From Pedobacter cryoconitis (lineage in GTDB: Bacteria; Bacteroidota; Bacteroidia; Sphingobacteriales; Sphingobacteriaceae), in the NCBI RefSeq assembly GCF_014200605.1, contig NZ_JACHCE010000002.1, forward strand, positions 177,300 through 241,299: DNA of 64,000 nucleotides, in the 5' to 3' direction. The notes under the pieces were generated by a model. That model made no database searches. It was not told the origin of the DNA and worked only from the letters and a program-made list of their open reading frames with translations. This document shows, piece after piece, positions 9,370 through 18,380 of this stretch; the stretch's first letter is position 1, and every line of letters begins with the position of its first letter. A program made the position numbers and the translations under genes.

Positions 9370-10569
9370 ATGAACCGATATTTATCTACTGATTTCCGGC
9401 TTCTGAATCGTATCAGATTTTTATTTATTTTTCTTCTTTTTGCTTCCTGTGAGGGAAATAAGAAAAAAGAGGATTTTAAATATGGACTGATAGTCTATGA
9501 TCAGGTGAAAGATGCAAATCGCTTTGTGCCTGTTTATGCTATGGATAAAGGAATAGCTGAATATAAAGGGGTAAATGTGCCGGGTACGACTATCGCAATT
9601 TATGATAAATGCTATTTTTTAATGGATGGTTCCGATCATAGCTTCCTTAAATATCGTGCAACGGCTGAGGGGCTGGTACTGGAACAAACTATTGATATGA
9701 AAGCGATTCCCTGGGAACCTTATTCAAGTTGGGTGAACCGGATAGATGCACATACTATTTTAATGGGAAGTGTTGTAGAGGAGCAGTTCAGATTTACAGT
9801 CATAGATCTGAAAGAGATGAAAATATTAAGGCATGGTTTATTGGCTGTTCCACCAGCACCAAAGGGCGTAAATTATACGGGAATGTCTGCGCAGTTTGTT
9901 AAAGACAGGCTTTTTGTGTTTTATACTTTTCAAAAGGGATTGATGAGGGAGCATGTCACCCCACCCGATGATGCTGTGTATACGGCTATATTTAAATACC
10001 CTTCACTGGAACTGGAAAAAACTTTTTCTGATCAGCGGACTACCTGGCCGGGAAGTTATAATATCTGGAGTTCAAATTCGCTGGTCTTAAATGATACGGT
10101 TTATGTATTGGGACAGCCTGGTGGAAGGACTGGTAACCATCCTACTGCCCCTTCAGCCATTTTAAGGCTGAATAAGGGCGATAAAAGCTTTGATCCGGGC
10201 TATATGTTCAAATTGGGGAATCATGGCGGACAAGAAGCATATACGCTTTATAATCTTGGGCATGGACTGGCCATTACAAAAGTCGTGGAGTCTGCAGAGA
10301 TTATTCAGTTTGATGATTATATGATGAAAAGAATTTCGCATTATGAGTTAGTTGATCTGCGCAGACAGAAAAAAATTAAACTGGTTATGCCCCCGGTTCT
10401 TCTTGATTTTCTGATGAATGTAACTGCTGATGAAAATTATGCTTACCTGTCTGTATATCAGGAAAATGATAAAAGTCAAATCTGGATTTACAATCTCCGC
10501 TCGGGGATACTTAAGCGTGGTGCAACTGTAAATGGACAAATAATCCGTATAGATAAGCTAGCGGATTAA
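9370..10569 (+). CDS. DUF4374-like lipoprotein, copy 1 (XusB-like)
   Basis: A 399-residue predicted lipoprotein: hydrophobic signal then L-F-A-S-C at about residue 28. The body has a repeated beta-sheet pattern, as in the beta-propeller DUF4374 family, and shares blocks with the second copy at 13274. Examples are the P-S/E-x-x-x-E-K-T-x-x-D-x-R-T run and the N-x-V/A-x-x-G-W-S/T-x-like segments. In Bacteroides, the DUF4374 protein XusB binds catecholate siderophores and is surface exposed. Here this copy sits with the sigma/anti-sigma pair rather than the receptor, so it could be a sensor subunit (inference). It is more divergent than copy 2; family assignment is moderate. Confidence 0.65.
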   Translation: MNRYLSTDFRLLNRIRFLFIFLLFASCEGNKKKEDFKYGLIVYDQVKDANRFVPVYAMDKGIAEYKGVNVPGTTIAIYDKCYFLMDGSDHSFLKYRATAEGLVLEQTIDMKAIPWEPYSSWVNRIDAHTILMGSVVEEQFRFTVIDLKEMKILRHGLLAVPPAPKGVNYTGMSAQFVKDRLFVFYTFQKGLMREHVTPPDDAVYTAIFKYPSLELEKTFSDQRTTWPGSYNIWSSNSLVLNDTVYVLGQPGGRTGNHPTAPSAILRLNKGDKSFDPGYMFKLGNHGGQEAYTLYNLGHGLAITKVVESAEIIQFDDYMMKRISHYELVDLRRQKKIKLVMPPVLLDFLMNVTADENYAYLSVYQENDKSQIWIYNLRSGILKRGATVNGQIIRIDKLAD

Positions 10570-10766
10570 AATCTTTATCCCATTTTATTTAAAATTATTC
10601 TAAATAGCCGTAGGGGTAATACCCGACTTATGATAATAGTATAAGTAGAAGCAGGGAAACCGGCGGTTAATTATGTAGAAAAGAATAAAAAAGAGCCATA
10701 CAGTTCGTACCTGTATGACTCATCCCCAAATGGGGTTTACCTCTAAATCGTTATCATTTAAAAGCA
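10570..10766 (+). promoter_or_regulatory. Structured leader upstream of the TonB receptor
   Basis: The 197-bp gap contains three ordered elements. First is the palindrome GGGTAATACCC (10614-10624). Second is a hairpin at 10693-10721 (CATACAG paired with CTGTATG, extended by GAG/CTC with one mismatch, 7-nt loop). Third is a second hairpin at 10724-10735 (CCCC-AAAT-GGGG), 31 bp before the receptor start. No U-tract follows, so they are not plain terminators. No known riboswitch core was recognised. Likely it holds the sigma-factor-dependent promoter and an untranslated leader. Confidence 0.5.
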
Positions 10767-13211
10767 ATGCAAATTAAGAAAATTTTTCTGACGGGTATTT
10801 TGTGCGCCCTGATATTTTTTGTTCAGGCCCAGAGCGGCAAGAACGGCACGATTAAAGGAACTGTATTTAATGACCAGTCGGAAGCCATTCCAGGCGCTCA
10901 TATTCAGCTATTACCCCTCAATAAAACAACTGTTAGTGATGGAAAAGGTGAATTCAGTTTTACTGGTTTGGCCGCGGGAACTTATAAAGTTAAAATTCAT
11001 GCGCTTGGTCATGTTAAAACTGAAAGAGACCTGGTGGTCACTGATCAAAAAGTGCTGACAGTTAGTTTTAAGATTAAACAGGAAGCAAGAGAGATTGATG
11101 AGGTTGCTATTCTTGGTTTCAGCAAGAATCAGAAGACGAACAGACAGGCTTATAATGTGATCTCCATTGATGCAAAAATGCTTCATAATACCACAATGGA
11201 TCTTGGACAGGTGATGAACAGGGTTTCTGGTGCCCGTGTACGTGAATCTGGTGGTGTGGGATCGGATATGACATTTAGTTTGAATGGATTTTCTGGTAAC
11301 CAGGTGAAATTCTTTCTGGACGGCATACCAATGGAGAATTTTGGATCTTCTTTTCAGCTGAATAATATCCCGGTAAATTTTGCTGACCGGATAGAAGTTT
11401 ATAAAGGCGTTGTTCCTGTATGGCTTGGCGGAGATGCATTGGGGGGCGCTGTAAATATTGTGACCAATACAGATCCAAGGACTTATGTCGATGCATCTTA
11501 TTCATATGGTTCTTTCAACACGCATAAAAGCTCTGTTAATGCTGGTTATACAGCCAAATCTGGTTTTACAGTACAATTAAATGCTTTCCAGAACTACTCC
11601 GACAATAATTATTGGGTAACCGGAAATGTAACAGACAGTATAACCGGAGTAAATACGCTAAAAAGAGTACGCAGATTTCATGATCAGTATCATAATGAAA
11701 CCGTAATTGCTAATGTTGGCGTGTCTGGAAAAAAATATGCTGACCAGTTTTTGATTGGTATTACTCTGGGACAAAATAAGGCAGATATACAAGTCGGAAA
11801 CAGGATGGAAGATGTATTTGGCGCAAGATGGAAGTCTGGAAATACAATACAGCCTACCCTGAAATATGTGAAGAAAGATTTGTTTGTCAAAGGATTGGAT
11901 TTAAGGGTAAACGGAAATTTTAACTTTGGAGAAGGACGTAATGTAGACACTGTTCCAAGAACATTTACCTGGGATGGAACTTCACAACCCCGATACCGTG
12001 GTAAACCTGACGCTGTTGACGGAGAAGTTAAACTGGCCGATTTTAAATTTAAAGATCATAGTGGTTTAGCTAATGCAGGACTGAATTACAACTTGAATGA
12101 ACAGCATTCTTTTTCTCTTAATGAACAATTTTCCACCTTCAGCAGAAAAGGACTGAATCGTTTTGACCCGGAAAATCTCCAGGATAAACAGCCTCAAATT
12201 TCCCGGAAGAACATTTTGGGATTGGGTTATCGCTTCAACCTGAATGAAAAATTGAATTTTACAGCATTTACCAAAAAATATGATCAGTACATCGCCAGTA
12301 ATGACGTGGTTAGCGGCCTTGACAAAGAGACTAAAGAAAAGGTATATACTATACTTTCAAGAAACAGTGATTTATCTAAACTAGGGTATGGGTTTGCCGG
12401 ATCTTATTTCTTAACAGAAAGCATTCAGCTTAAAGCTTCGTATGAAAAATCTTATCGTTTGCCAAATAATGAAGAGGTTTTTGGAAATGTGTATACCACT
12501 GTTGCAAATCTTGAACTCATGCCTGAGCGTAGTGATAATGTTAACATTGGAGCCACTTATACTGCGGAAATAGATAAAATACATTTCTTTCAGATACAGG
12601 CTAATTATATTTTCCGTAATGCGAATGATTATATCCGGGCCAGGGTGTTGCCCGGAGGGAGTAACGGAACCTATCTGAGCGTATTTGAGAATATAGGGAA
12701 AGTAACTAATCGTGGGATTGACGCAGAAATTCGCTATGCTTATAAACAGTTATTTACGTTGAATACCAATTTCACTTATCAGAATTTAAGGAATGATAAT
12801 GAATTCGAAAAATTGAAGAATGGCGAATTTTCAAAAATAAGAAGTGTCCTTTACAGAGATAGAATTCCTAATACCCCCTATCTTTTTGGGAATGCAAACG
12901 CCAGCCTTTATTTCAGTAATGTACTGGAAAAGGGTAATCAGCTTACTTTAGGTTATAACCTGTTGTATGTCAATAAGTTCTATCTGTACTGGCCAGGCCA
13001 GGGAGAGAAAGGTGGTAAAATGGATGTGCCAACGCAATGGTCCCATGATGTCAATATGATTTATTCAATGAGCGGGGGAAAATATAATATCGCAGTAGAA
13101 TGTCTGAATTTAACGGATTCTAATGTGTTTGATAATTATGCTCTACAAAAGCCCAGCCGGTCTTTTAACATTAAACTCCGCTATTATTTTTCTAAAAAAA
13201 GAGGCTCCTGA
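10767..13211 (+). CDS. TonB-dependent outer-membrane receptor (XusA-like siderophore receptor)
   Basis: An 814-residue receptor with a Sec signal (1-21, ending F-V-Q-A-Q), a carboxypeptidase-regulatory-like domain (about 27-110), a probable TonB box (E-I-D-E-V-A-I near 110), a plug domain (about 120-235, containing F-F-L-D-G-I-P and G-G-A-V-N-I-V) and a 22-strand-type barrel to the C terminus. The length and the absence of a SusD partner favour siderophore or haem uptake rather than glycan uptake. It is followed by a DUF4374 lipoprotein and a PepSY protein, the order known for XusA-XusB-XusC in Bacteroides thetaiotaomicron. The substrate is unproven. Confidence 0.88.
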   Translation: MQIKKIFLTGILCALIFFVQAQSGKNGTIKGTVFNDQSEAIPGAHIQLLPLNKTTVSDGKGEFSFTGLAAGTYKVKIHALGHVKTERDLVVTDQKVLTVSFKIKQEAREIDEVAILGFSKNQKTNRQAYNVISIDAKMLHNTTMDLGQVMNRVSGARVRESGGVGSDMTFSLNGFSGNQVKFFLDGIPMENFGSSFQLNNIPVNFADRIEVYKGVVPVWLGGDALGGAVNIVTNTDPRTYVDASYSYGSFNTHKSSVNAGYTAKSGFTVQLNAFQNYSDNNYWVTGNVTDSITGVNTLKRVRRFHDQYHNETVIANVGVSGKKYADQFLIGITLGQNKADIQVGNRMEDVFGARWKSGNTIQPTLKYVKKDLFVKGLDLRVNGNFNFGEGRNVDTVPRTFTWDGTSQPRYRGKPDAVDGEVKLADFKFKDHSGLANAGLNYNLNEQHSFSLNEQFSTFSRKGLNRFDPENLQDKQPQISRKNILGLGYRFNLNEKLNFTAFTKKYDQYIASNDVVSGLDKETKEKVYTILSRNSDLSKLGYGFAGSYFLTESIQLKASYEKSYRLPNNEEVFGNVYTTVANLELMPERSDNVNIGATYTAEIDKIHFFQIQANYIFRNANDYIRARVLPGGSNGTYLSVFENIGKVTNRGIDAEIRYAYKQLFTLNTNFTYQNLRNDNEFEKLKNGEFSKIRSVLYRDRIPNTPYLFGNANASLYFSNVLEKGNQLTLGYNLLYVNKFYLYWPGQGEKGGKMDVPTQWSHDVNMIYSMSGGKYNIAVECLNLTDSNVFDNYALQKPSRSFNIKLRYYFSKKRGS

Positions 13212-13273
13212 TCAGGTATGTCCTTTTGAATCAGATTTTTTAACCAGCTTTTAATAATTAAACAAATAAAACA

Positions 13274-14521
13274 ATGAAGAAAACTACTAATTTTTTAATA
13301 ACAGGCATGTTAGGAATGGCTGTATTATTAGGTGCTTGCAGCAAGAATAATACTTCAGATACGCCGGGAACTGTAGGTCCTGTAGACCCGGAGAAACCAG
13401 TTCGTTCAAAATATGTATTTGTTTATACCGGAAAGGGCGATGCTGCAGCAACATATATTGTAAGTGCAGATGATATTACCAAAGGAGGAGTTTCGTCCAC
13501 TAATAATGGTGTCGAAGTAGACGCCTGGTCTTTTATCGTTCAAAATAATACAGTGTTTGCTCAGGCTTATAATGAACAGGGACTTGTAAGGCCATTCCGT
13601 ATTAATGACCAGGGTAAAATAATTGAGGCCGGAAGGTCAGTAACTACTTTCCGTACAGGTGTATCTGGTAAAGTGGGTAATGATTTCTGGGTAGGCGGTG
13701 GTGACCCGCGTTCAAGTGGTATAGGTGAGTTATATCGTTTTGACGCTGTTAATCTTCAGCTTGCCGGAAGAAGTACAACCGATTTGAAAAAAATAACCGG
13801 AACGGGCTTTAATGCTGTATGGACTGGTTTATTTGAAGTAGATAATAAAATGTATCTTCCTTACTATAAGTTTAAACATACGCCGGGTGGCAGAGTTTAC
13901 GAAGGTGAATATGGTAGTTTAGACAGTACATGGGTGGCTGTTTTCAGTTATCCTGAGATGAAATACGAAAAAACAATCGGGGATGACCGTACCGGTTTTA
14001 TCGGAGACTGGAGCAGTCAGCAAGGACTTAAGCAAATCGAGAACGGAGACACTTATGCATGGTCCGGCGCATCGGGTGACGGAGATAAAAGAATGTCAAC
14101 AAAACCATCAGGTATTGTCCGTATCAAAAAAGGAGCAGGACAATTCGATAAATCATATTTCTTTAATATTGAGGCTGCTGCAGGATCAAAAATCTGCAGG
14201 GGTGAATATATTGGTAAAGGTAAATTCCTGATGGCGGTTTACACCAGCGCCGGGGTAACCGGAGGAAAAATCAAGATGATTATTGCCGATGTATTTAATA
14301 ATACGGTTACACCTGTTACAGGAGTTCCTGCACATGAATTTGGTGGTTTTAAATTGATTGTTTATCCTGAAACTGACGGTAAAACAATCAATTATGTAAT
14401 GGAAGACGATGCAGGTGAATACTATGCCTACATTATTAATGCAGAGAATGGAACGGCAAAAAGAGGAATTCATATTGAAGGCGCAGCCAGCGTAACCGCT
14501 TTTTCGAAATTAACATATTAA
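13274..14521 (+). CDS. DUF4374 lipoprotein, copy 2 (XusB-like siderophore-binding protein)
   Basis: A 415-residue lipoprotein: signal peptide with L-L-G-A-C at residue 22, then a Thr/Pro-rich linker to about 45 and a DUF4374 propeller-like domain to the end. In Bacteroides the equivalent protein XusB captures ferric enterobactin at the surface beside its receptor. It lies 62 bp after the receptor gene and 67 bp before the PepSY gene, with an intrinsic terminator in the latter gap. It appears closer to canonical DUF4374 than copy 1. Siderophore binding here is inferred from family and context. Confidence 0.8.
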   Translation: MKKTTNFLITGMLGMAVLLGACSKNNTSDTPGTVGPVDPEKPVRSKYVFVYTGKGDAAATYIVSADDITKGGVSSTNNGVEVDAWSFIVQNNTVFAQAYNEQGLVRPFRINDQGKIIEAGRSVTTFRTGVSGKVGNDFWVGGGDPRSSGIGELYRFDAVNLQLAGRSTTDLKKITGTGFNAVWTGLFEVDNKMYLPYYKFKHTPGGRVYEGEYGSLDSTWVAVFSYPEMKYEKTIGDDRTGFIGDWSSQQGLKQIENGDTYAWSGASGDGDKRMSTKPSGIVRIKKGAGQFDKSYFFNIEAAAGSKICRGEYIGKGKFLMAVYTSAGVTGGKIKMIIADVFNNTVTPVTGVPAHEFGGFKLIVYPETDGKTINYVMEDDAGEYYAYIINAENGTAKRGIHIEGAASVTAFSKLTY

Positions 14522-14537
14522 AATATAGTGTTTTGTT

Positions 14538-14574
14538 GGGCCGCATTACCAGGTGTAAGCGGCCCTTTTTTTTT
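14538..14574 (+). terminator. Intrinsic terminator inside the uptake gene cluster
   Basis: GGGCCGC (14538-14544) pairs with GCGGCCC (14559-14565), followed by nine T residues. It lies between the DUF4374 copy 2 gene and the PepSY gene, all on the plus strand, so it should lower or uncouple expression of the reductase-like gene and the second barrel. Confidence 0.85.
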
Positions 14575-14588
14575 AAACTGTTCTTTAG

Positions 14589-15701
14589 ATGTTCAAAAAA
14601 ATCAATGCCTGGCTCCATTTGTGGCTGGGGCTTGCTTCAGGTATTATTGTCGTTATTGTCAGCCTTACCGGCTGTATATTAGTATTTGAACAGGAAATAA
14701 ATAATTTGCTTTTCCCCTATCTGACTGTAAAACCAGAAGCGGAAAGTAAATATCTCCCTCCTTCTGAGATTTATAACAGTATAGCGAAATCACTGCCGGG
14801 TAAAAAAGCAGTGAGTATCTGGTATCATGGACTGGATAAATCTGCTCATGTGACCATTAATTCTGATTCTACAGCTTATGTAAACCCTTTTACCGGCGAA
14901 GTGCTTGCTGTTGCTGACCATGATGCTTTTTTTCATTTCATAGATGAAGGTCACCGCAACCTGTGGATGGGCAGAAAAATTGGTAAAGCTGTTGTTGGCT
15001 GGGGAACTTTTATTTTCTTCTTACTGCTGATCAGCGGGCTCATTTTATGGTATCCGAAAAAATGGAGTAAAACGAATATCAACAGAAGTTTTAAAATCAA
15101 ATGGGATGCTAAGTTCAAAAGACTCAATTATGATCTTCATAATGTACTGGGATTTTATTCTCTTTTAATTGCCGTTATACTGGCTTGTACGGGGCTAATT
15201 ATGAGCTTTTCCTGGTTTTCAAAAAGTATTTACTGGTTAAGTGGTGGTGACAGTATGCCTAAAAGGCAGAAACAGACGGAAGTTAAATTAATGCCGGCAC
15301 CAAATCCTATTGTCTACAGTTCAGATAAGGTCTGGTATAAAGTGAGAAAGGAAATGGCAGTGCATGAAAAGAATGCCATTATTGTTTCTATTCCTGATCA
15401 TGATGATGAGGCTATTTATGCCTGTACAGATATGCATAATGGCAGCTGGAGAGATCTTTATTTTAATCCAACTACAATTGAGCCTATGCCCTATTCAGGC
15501 AAACGTCTCTCGGATCTTGCTTTTGCAGACTGGCTCCGGAAATCAAATTATGCTATACATGTTGGGGCTATTGGAGGCCTTTTTACAAAAATCATTGCTT
15601 TTATCACTAGCCTGATCTGTGCCAGTTTACCGGTTACAGGGTTTTACGTCTGGTGGGGTAAAAGAAAAAAAACGAATAAAAAACAAAAATTAACGGTATG
15701 A
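14589..15701 (+). CDS. PepSY-associated membrane protein (XusC-like, putative ferric-siderophore reductase)
   Basis: A 370-residue inner-membrane protein with four hydrophobic segments (about 12-34, 138-156, 192-212 and 337-355) and a large periplasmic PepSY-type region between the first two. Histidines suited to haem ligation sit in or near membrane segments (H-L-W-L-G near 10, G-H-R-N-L-W near 118, L-H-N-V-L-G near 183, A-I-H-V-G near 324). Related PepSY proteins release iron from siderophores by reduction. The stop overlaps the start of the next gene by 4 bp (ATGA), indicating translational coupling. Confidence 0.85.
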   Translation: MFKKINAWLHLWLGLASGIIVVIVSLTGCILVFEQEINNLLFPYLTVKPEAESKYLPPSEIYNSIAKSLPGKKAVSIWYHGLDKSAHVTINSDSTAYVNPFTGEVLAVADHDAFFHFIDEGHRNLWMGRKIGKAVVGWGTFIFFLLLISGLILWYPKKWSKTNINRSFKIKWDAKFKRLNYDLHNVLGFYSLLIAVILACTGLIMSFSWFSKSIYWLSGGDSMPKRQKQTEVKLMPAPNPIVYSSDKVWYKVRKEMAVHEKNAIIVSIPDHDDEAIYACTDMHNGSWRDLYFNPTTIEPMPYSGKRLSDLAFADWLRKSNYAIHVGAIGGLFTKIIAFITSLICASLPVTGFYVWWGKRKKTNKKQKLTV

Positions 15702-18127
15702 AAGTTATCCTGACCTTATTAAGTTTCTTCCTATGTGCTCAAATAAATGCCCAGACACACCAGGTAAGAGGTCGTTTGACTGATGAGCAGCAGAAACCTG
15801 TTGGGTATGCTGGCATATTTTTACTCAGGGCTTCGGACTCTACGAAAGTAAAGGCTGTAGTGAGTGATTCGACAGGCTACTTTAATCTTTCTGATGTTCC
15901 AAAAGGTAAATATTTTGTCAGGATCAGCTATATCGGGTATCAGCATTATAATAGCGAACCTCTTGAATTGAATGGTTCAAGTCTGATTTCTAATCTTGGA
16001 AGTATCAGTATGCTTTCAGATCAGATGGCATTGAATACAGTAGAGATTAAAGCAAATAAAGCAGCTATTGTACAACAACTCGACCGGATGGTCATGAATG
16101 TTGAGAATAGCATCATGGCCGAAGGAGGGACTGCACTGGAATTGTTAAATAAGGCACCAGGCGTGACCGTAAGTGAAAGCGGCGAGCTGAGTTTAAAGGG
16201 CAGACCGGGCACGATGGTGATGATTAATGGTAAGCCTACTTATTTATCCGGAAACCAATTGGCAAATCTGTTAAGGGGGACAGCCTCAAATACGATTTCC
16301 AGAATTGAAATTATGGCAAACCCGTCTTCAAAATTTGATGCTGCGGGTAATGGAGGTATTGTTAATATTATTTTGAAAAAGAGTGTTAAAACAGGTTTGA
16401 ATGGGACTGTTTCTGCGAATGGCGGCGCCGGAAGGGCTGCTCGTTTTGGAGGAGGAACGAGTCTTAATTATAGAGCAGAAAAGGTAAGTCTTTTTGGAAA
16501 TTACAACTATTTCTATCAGGATTTAGAAGGCTCAAATGAAGTGAAACGGGATTTTTACCGTGATGGAATGGCTGCGGGAAAAAGTCCGTATAACAGCTCG
16601 TTTCAGCAGATGGATGAAAAAGCAAAGTTGCGCTCTCAAAATTTTCAGGTTGGAATGGACCTGTTTCTGAATGAAAAAAATACTCTGGGATTTCTTGTGA
16701 ATGGCGGGGTTGGTAAATATCCGACAATTCAATCTACGGGCAATCGTTTGTCTGATCGGGAAACCGGCGGATTGTTATGGGATGCACATACTAGTACAAC
16801 GGGAAAAGAGCGCTGGACGGATATGCTTTATAATATGAATTATAAGCATCTTTTTAATGATAAGGGTCATGAACTGAGTGTAGATCTGGACTATGTTTCC
16901 CATTTTTCTAAAATGGATCAGCAGTTGGATACGAGGTTTAGTGTGTATCCCGGAGGAGTTTTGCCCGCTAAAAAATCACGCATAGGTGATCTTCCTTCTG
17001 ACAATGATATTTATGTAGCGAAGATAGATTATACTTTACCCGTTGAAAATCTTGGCAAACTGGAAGCTGGCTGGAAAGGAAGTATGGTTCGTATGGTTAA
17101 CAATTTAAAATATGATACCTTACAAAACGGTGTTTATGTGCCTGATTATTCTACAAGTAATGATTTTATTTACCGGGAGCAAATTCAGGCAGGTTATATC
17201 AATCTGAAAAAAGATTTTGGGAAGTTGAGTATACAGGCAGGTCTGCGGGGAGAATATACCTATACAAAAGGGCATCAGCTCACGACGGATTCTTTAGTGA
17301 AGAGAAGTTATTTTAAATTATTTCCAAGTGTATTTCTGACGCAGGAGATCAATGATCAAAACAGATTGCAATTAAGCTATAGCAGGCGTATTGAGCGGCC
17401 TGGTTATTGGGATATGAACCCCTTCAGGGTCTATACAGACCCTTTTTCTTACGAAGAGGGAAATCCTTATTTACGTCCTTCGATTGTGAATGCATTTGAA
17501 TTTGGTTATGGCTTCCGTTCCCGTTATTATACGACGCTGACTTATAATTCAAGTACAGATGTAATCAGCAGCCTTTTAGGGGGAAATAGTGAGCTGGCAT
17601 TTCAGCGTCCTGAAAATCTGGCTACTTTCAAAAATTATGGGATTAGTTTTACTGCTACAGTAGATTTTACGAAGTGGTGGACAGGCACACAGTTTGTCAA
17701 TCTTTTCAGGAATAACTTCTCAATTGCAGGTCAAAAAGAGGAAGAAAGTATTAAAGGGACAAGTTTTACATTTGATTCGCAGCATACTTTTAAACTGGGA
17801 AATGGCTGGAAAGCGGAGCTTAGCGGATTGTATAAGACTAAAGTAATTTCGGGCGTGTTTACTACGCAATCCTATTACATGGTTTCGGCAGGTGGACAAA
17901 AGGATATATTGAAGGATAAAGCAAGTTTAAAGCTTTTGGTGAATGATATTTTCCAGAGCAGACAGATTAAACAGTCTGCGGCTTATGGAAATATTGCTAC
18001 CTATAGCCATAGCAGGCCCGACAGCCGTGCGATAGTTTTATCTTTCAGTTATCGCTTTGGTGGAGACGGAGCTGGTGGTAAACAACGCAGTACAGCGAGT
18101 GAAGACTTAAAAGGGAGGTTAAAATAA
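15698..18127 (+). CDS. Outer-membrane beta-barrel family protein with carboxypeptidase-like N-terminal domain
   Basis: An 809-residue outer-membrane protein with a Sec signal (1-18), a carboxypeptidase-regulatory-like domain (about 22-105), a plug-like segment (about 110-235; V-M-I-N-G-K-P-T-Y and G-N-G-G-I-V-N-I-I) and a C-terminal barrel of the OMP_b-brl_3 type. These proteins are TonB-receptor relatives, often lacking a strict TonB box; their cargo is mostly unknown. Translational coupling to the PepSY gene ties it to the same pathway. It may take up a second ligand form or process peptides; this is inference. Confidence 0.85.
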   Translation: MKVILTLLSFFLCAQINAQTHQVRGRLTDEQQKPVGYAGIFLLRASDSTKVKAVVSDSTGYFNLSDVPKGKYFVRISYIGYQHYNSEPLELNGSSLISNLGSISMLSDQMALNTVEIKANKAAIVQQLDRMVMNVENSIMAEGGTALELLNKAPGVTVSESGELSLKGRPGTMVMINGKPTYLSGNQLANLLRGTASNTISRIEIMANPSSKFDAAGNGGIVNIILKKSVKTGLNGTVSANGGAGRAARFGGGTSLNYRAEKVSLFGNYNYFYQDLEGSNEVKRDFYRDGMAAGKSPYNSSFQQMDEKAKLRSQNFQVGMDLFLNEKNTLGFLVNGGVGKYPTIQSTGNRLSDRETGGLLWDAHTSTTGKERWTDMLYNMNYKHLFNDKGHELSVDLDYVSHFSKMDQQLDTRFSVYPGGVLPAKKSRIGDLPSDNDIYVAKIDYTLPVENLGKLEAGWKGSMVRMVNNLKYDTLQNGVYVPDYSTSNDFIYREQIQAGYINLKKDFGKLSIQAGLRGEYTYTKGHQLTTDSLVKRSYFKLFPSVFLTQEINDQNRLQLSYSRRIERPGYWDMNPFRVYTDPFSYEEGNPYLRPSIVNAFEFGYGFRSRYYTTLTYNSSTDVISSLLGGNSELAFQRPENLATFKNYGISFTATVDFTKWWTGTQFVNLFRNNFSIAGQKEEESIKGTSFTFDSQHTFKLGNGWKAELSGLYKTKVISGVFTTQSYYMVSAGGQKDILKDKASLKLLVNDIFQSRQIKQSAAYGNIATYSHSRPDSRAIVLSFSYRFGGDGAGGKQRSTASEDLKGRLK

Positions 18128-18380
18128 GGCAGATCAGCTCAAATACAGGGGATAAAATATTTAATTAAAAGCCAATCAGCAGATTAATAGCAAATTGTAT
18201 GGCTGAAAGAAAATATAATACTTATCTTTGCAAGCTTTAGCAATAGACTATATGATAATTAATTCCAATAATTTAGGATATTAAGTGTCATTTTGAATCT
18301 GTGCAAAAGCTAAGAAACAGTTAAATAACTGACATTTAGTCAAATATAATTATACCCATACCCATAAATTATTTCATTTA

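Noticed and set aside
10740..10760. Fur-box-like sequence (AAATCGTTATCATTT) before the TonB receptor
   Set aside because: Only half of the expected GATAAT arrangement is present and the symmetry is poor; iron control is not supported by this site alone.
10570..10766. Cobalamin or other known riboswitch in the receptor leader
   Set aside because: No conserved core motif of a known class was recognised; two simple hairpins are all that is visible.
8078..18127. Polysaccharide-utilisation locus (SusCD type)
   Set aside because: There is no SusD-like lipoprotein. DUF4374 plus PepSY point to iron or siderophore uptake instead.
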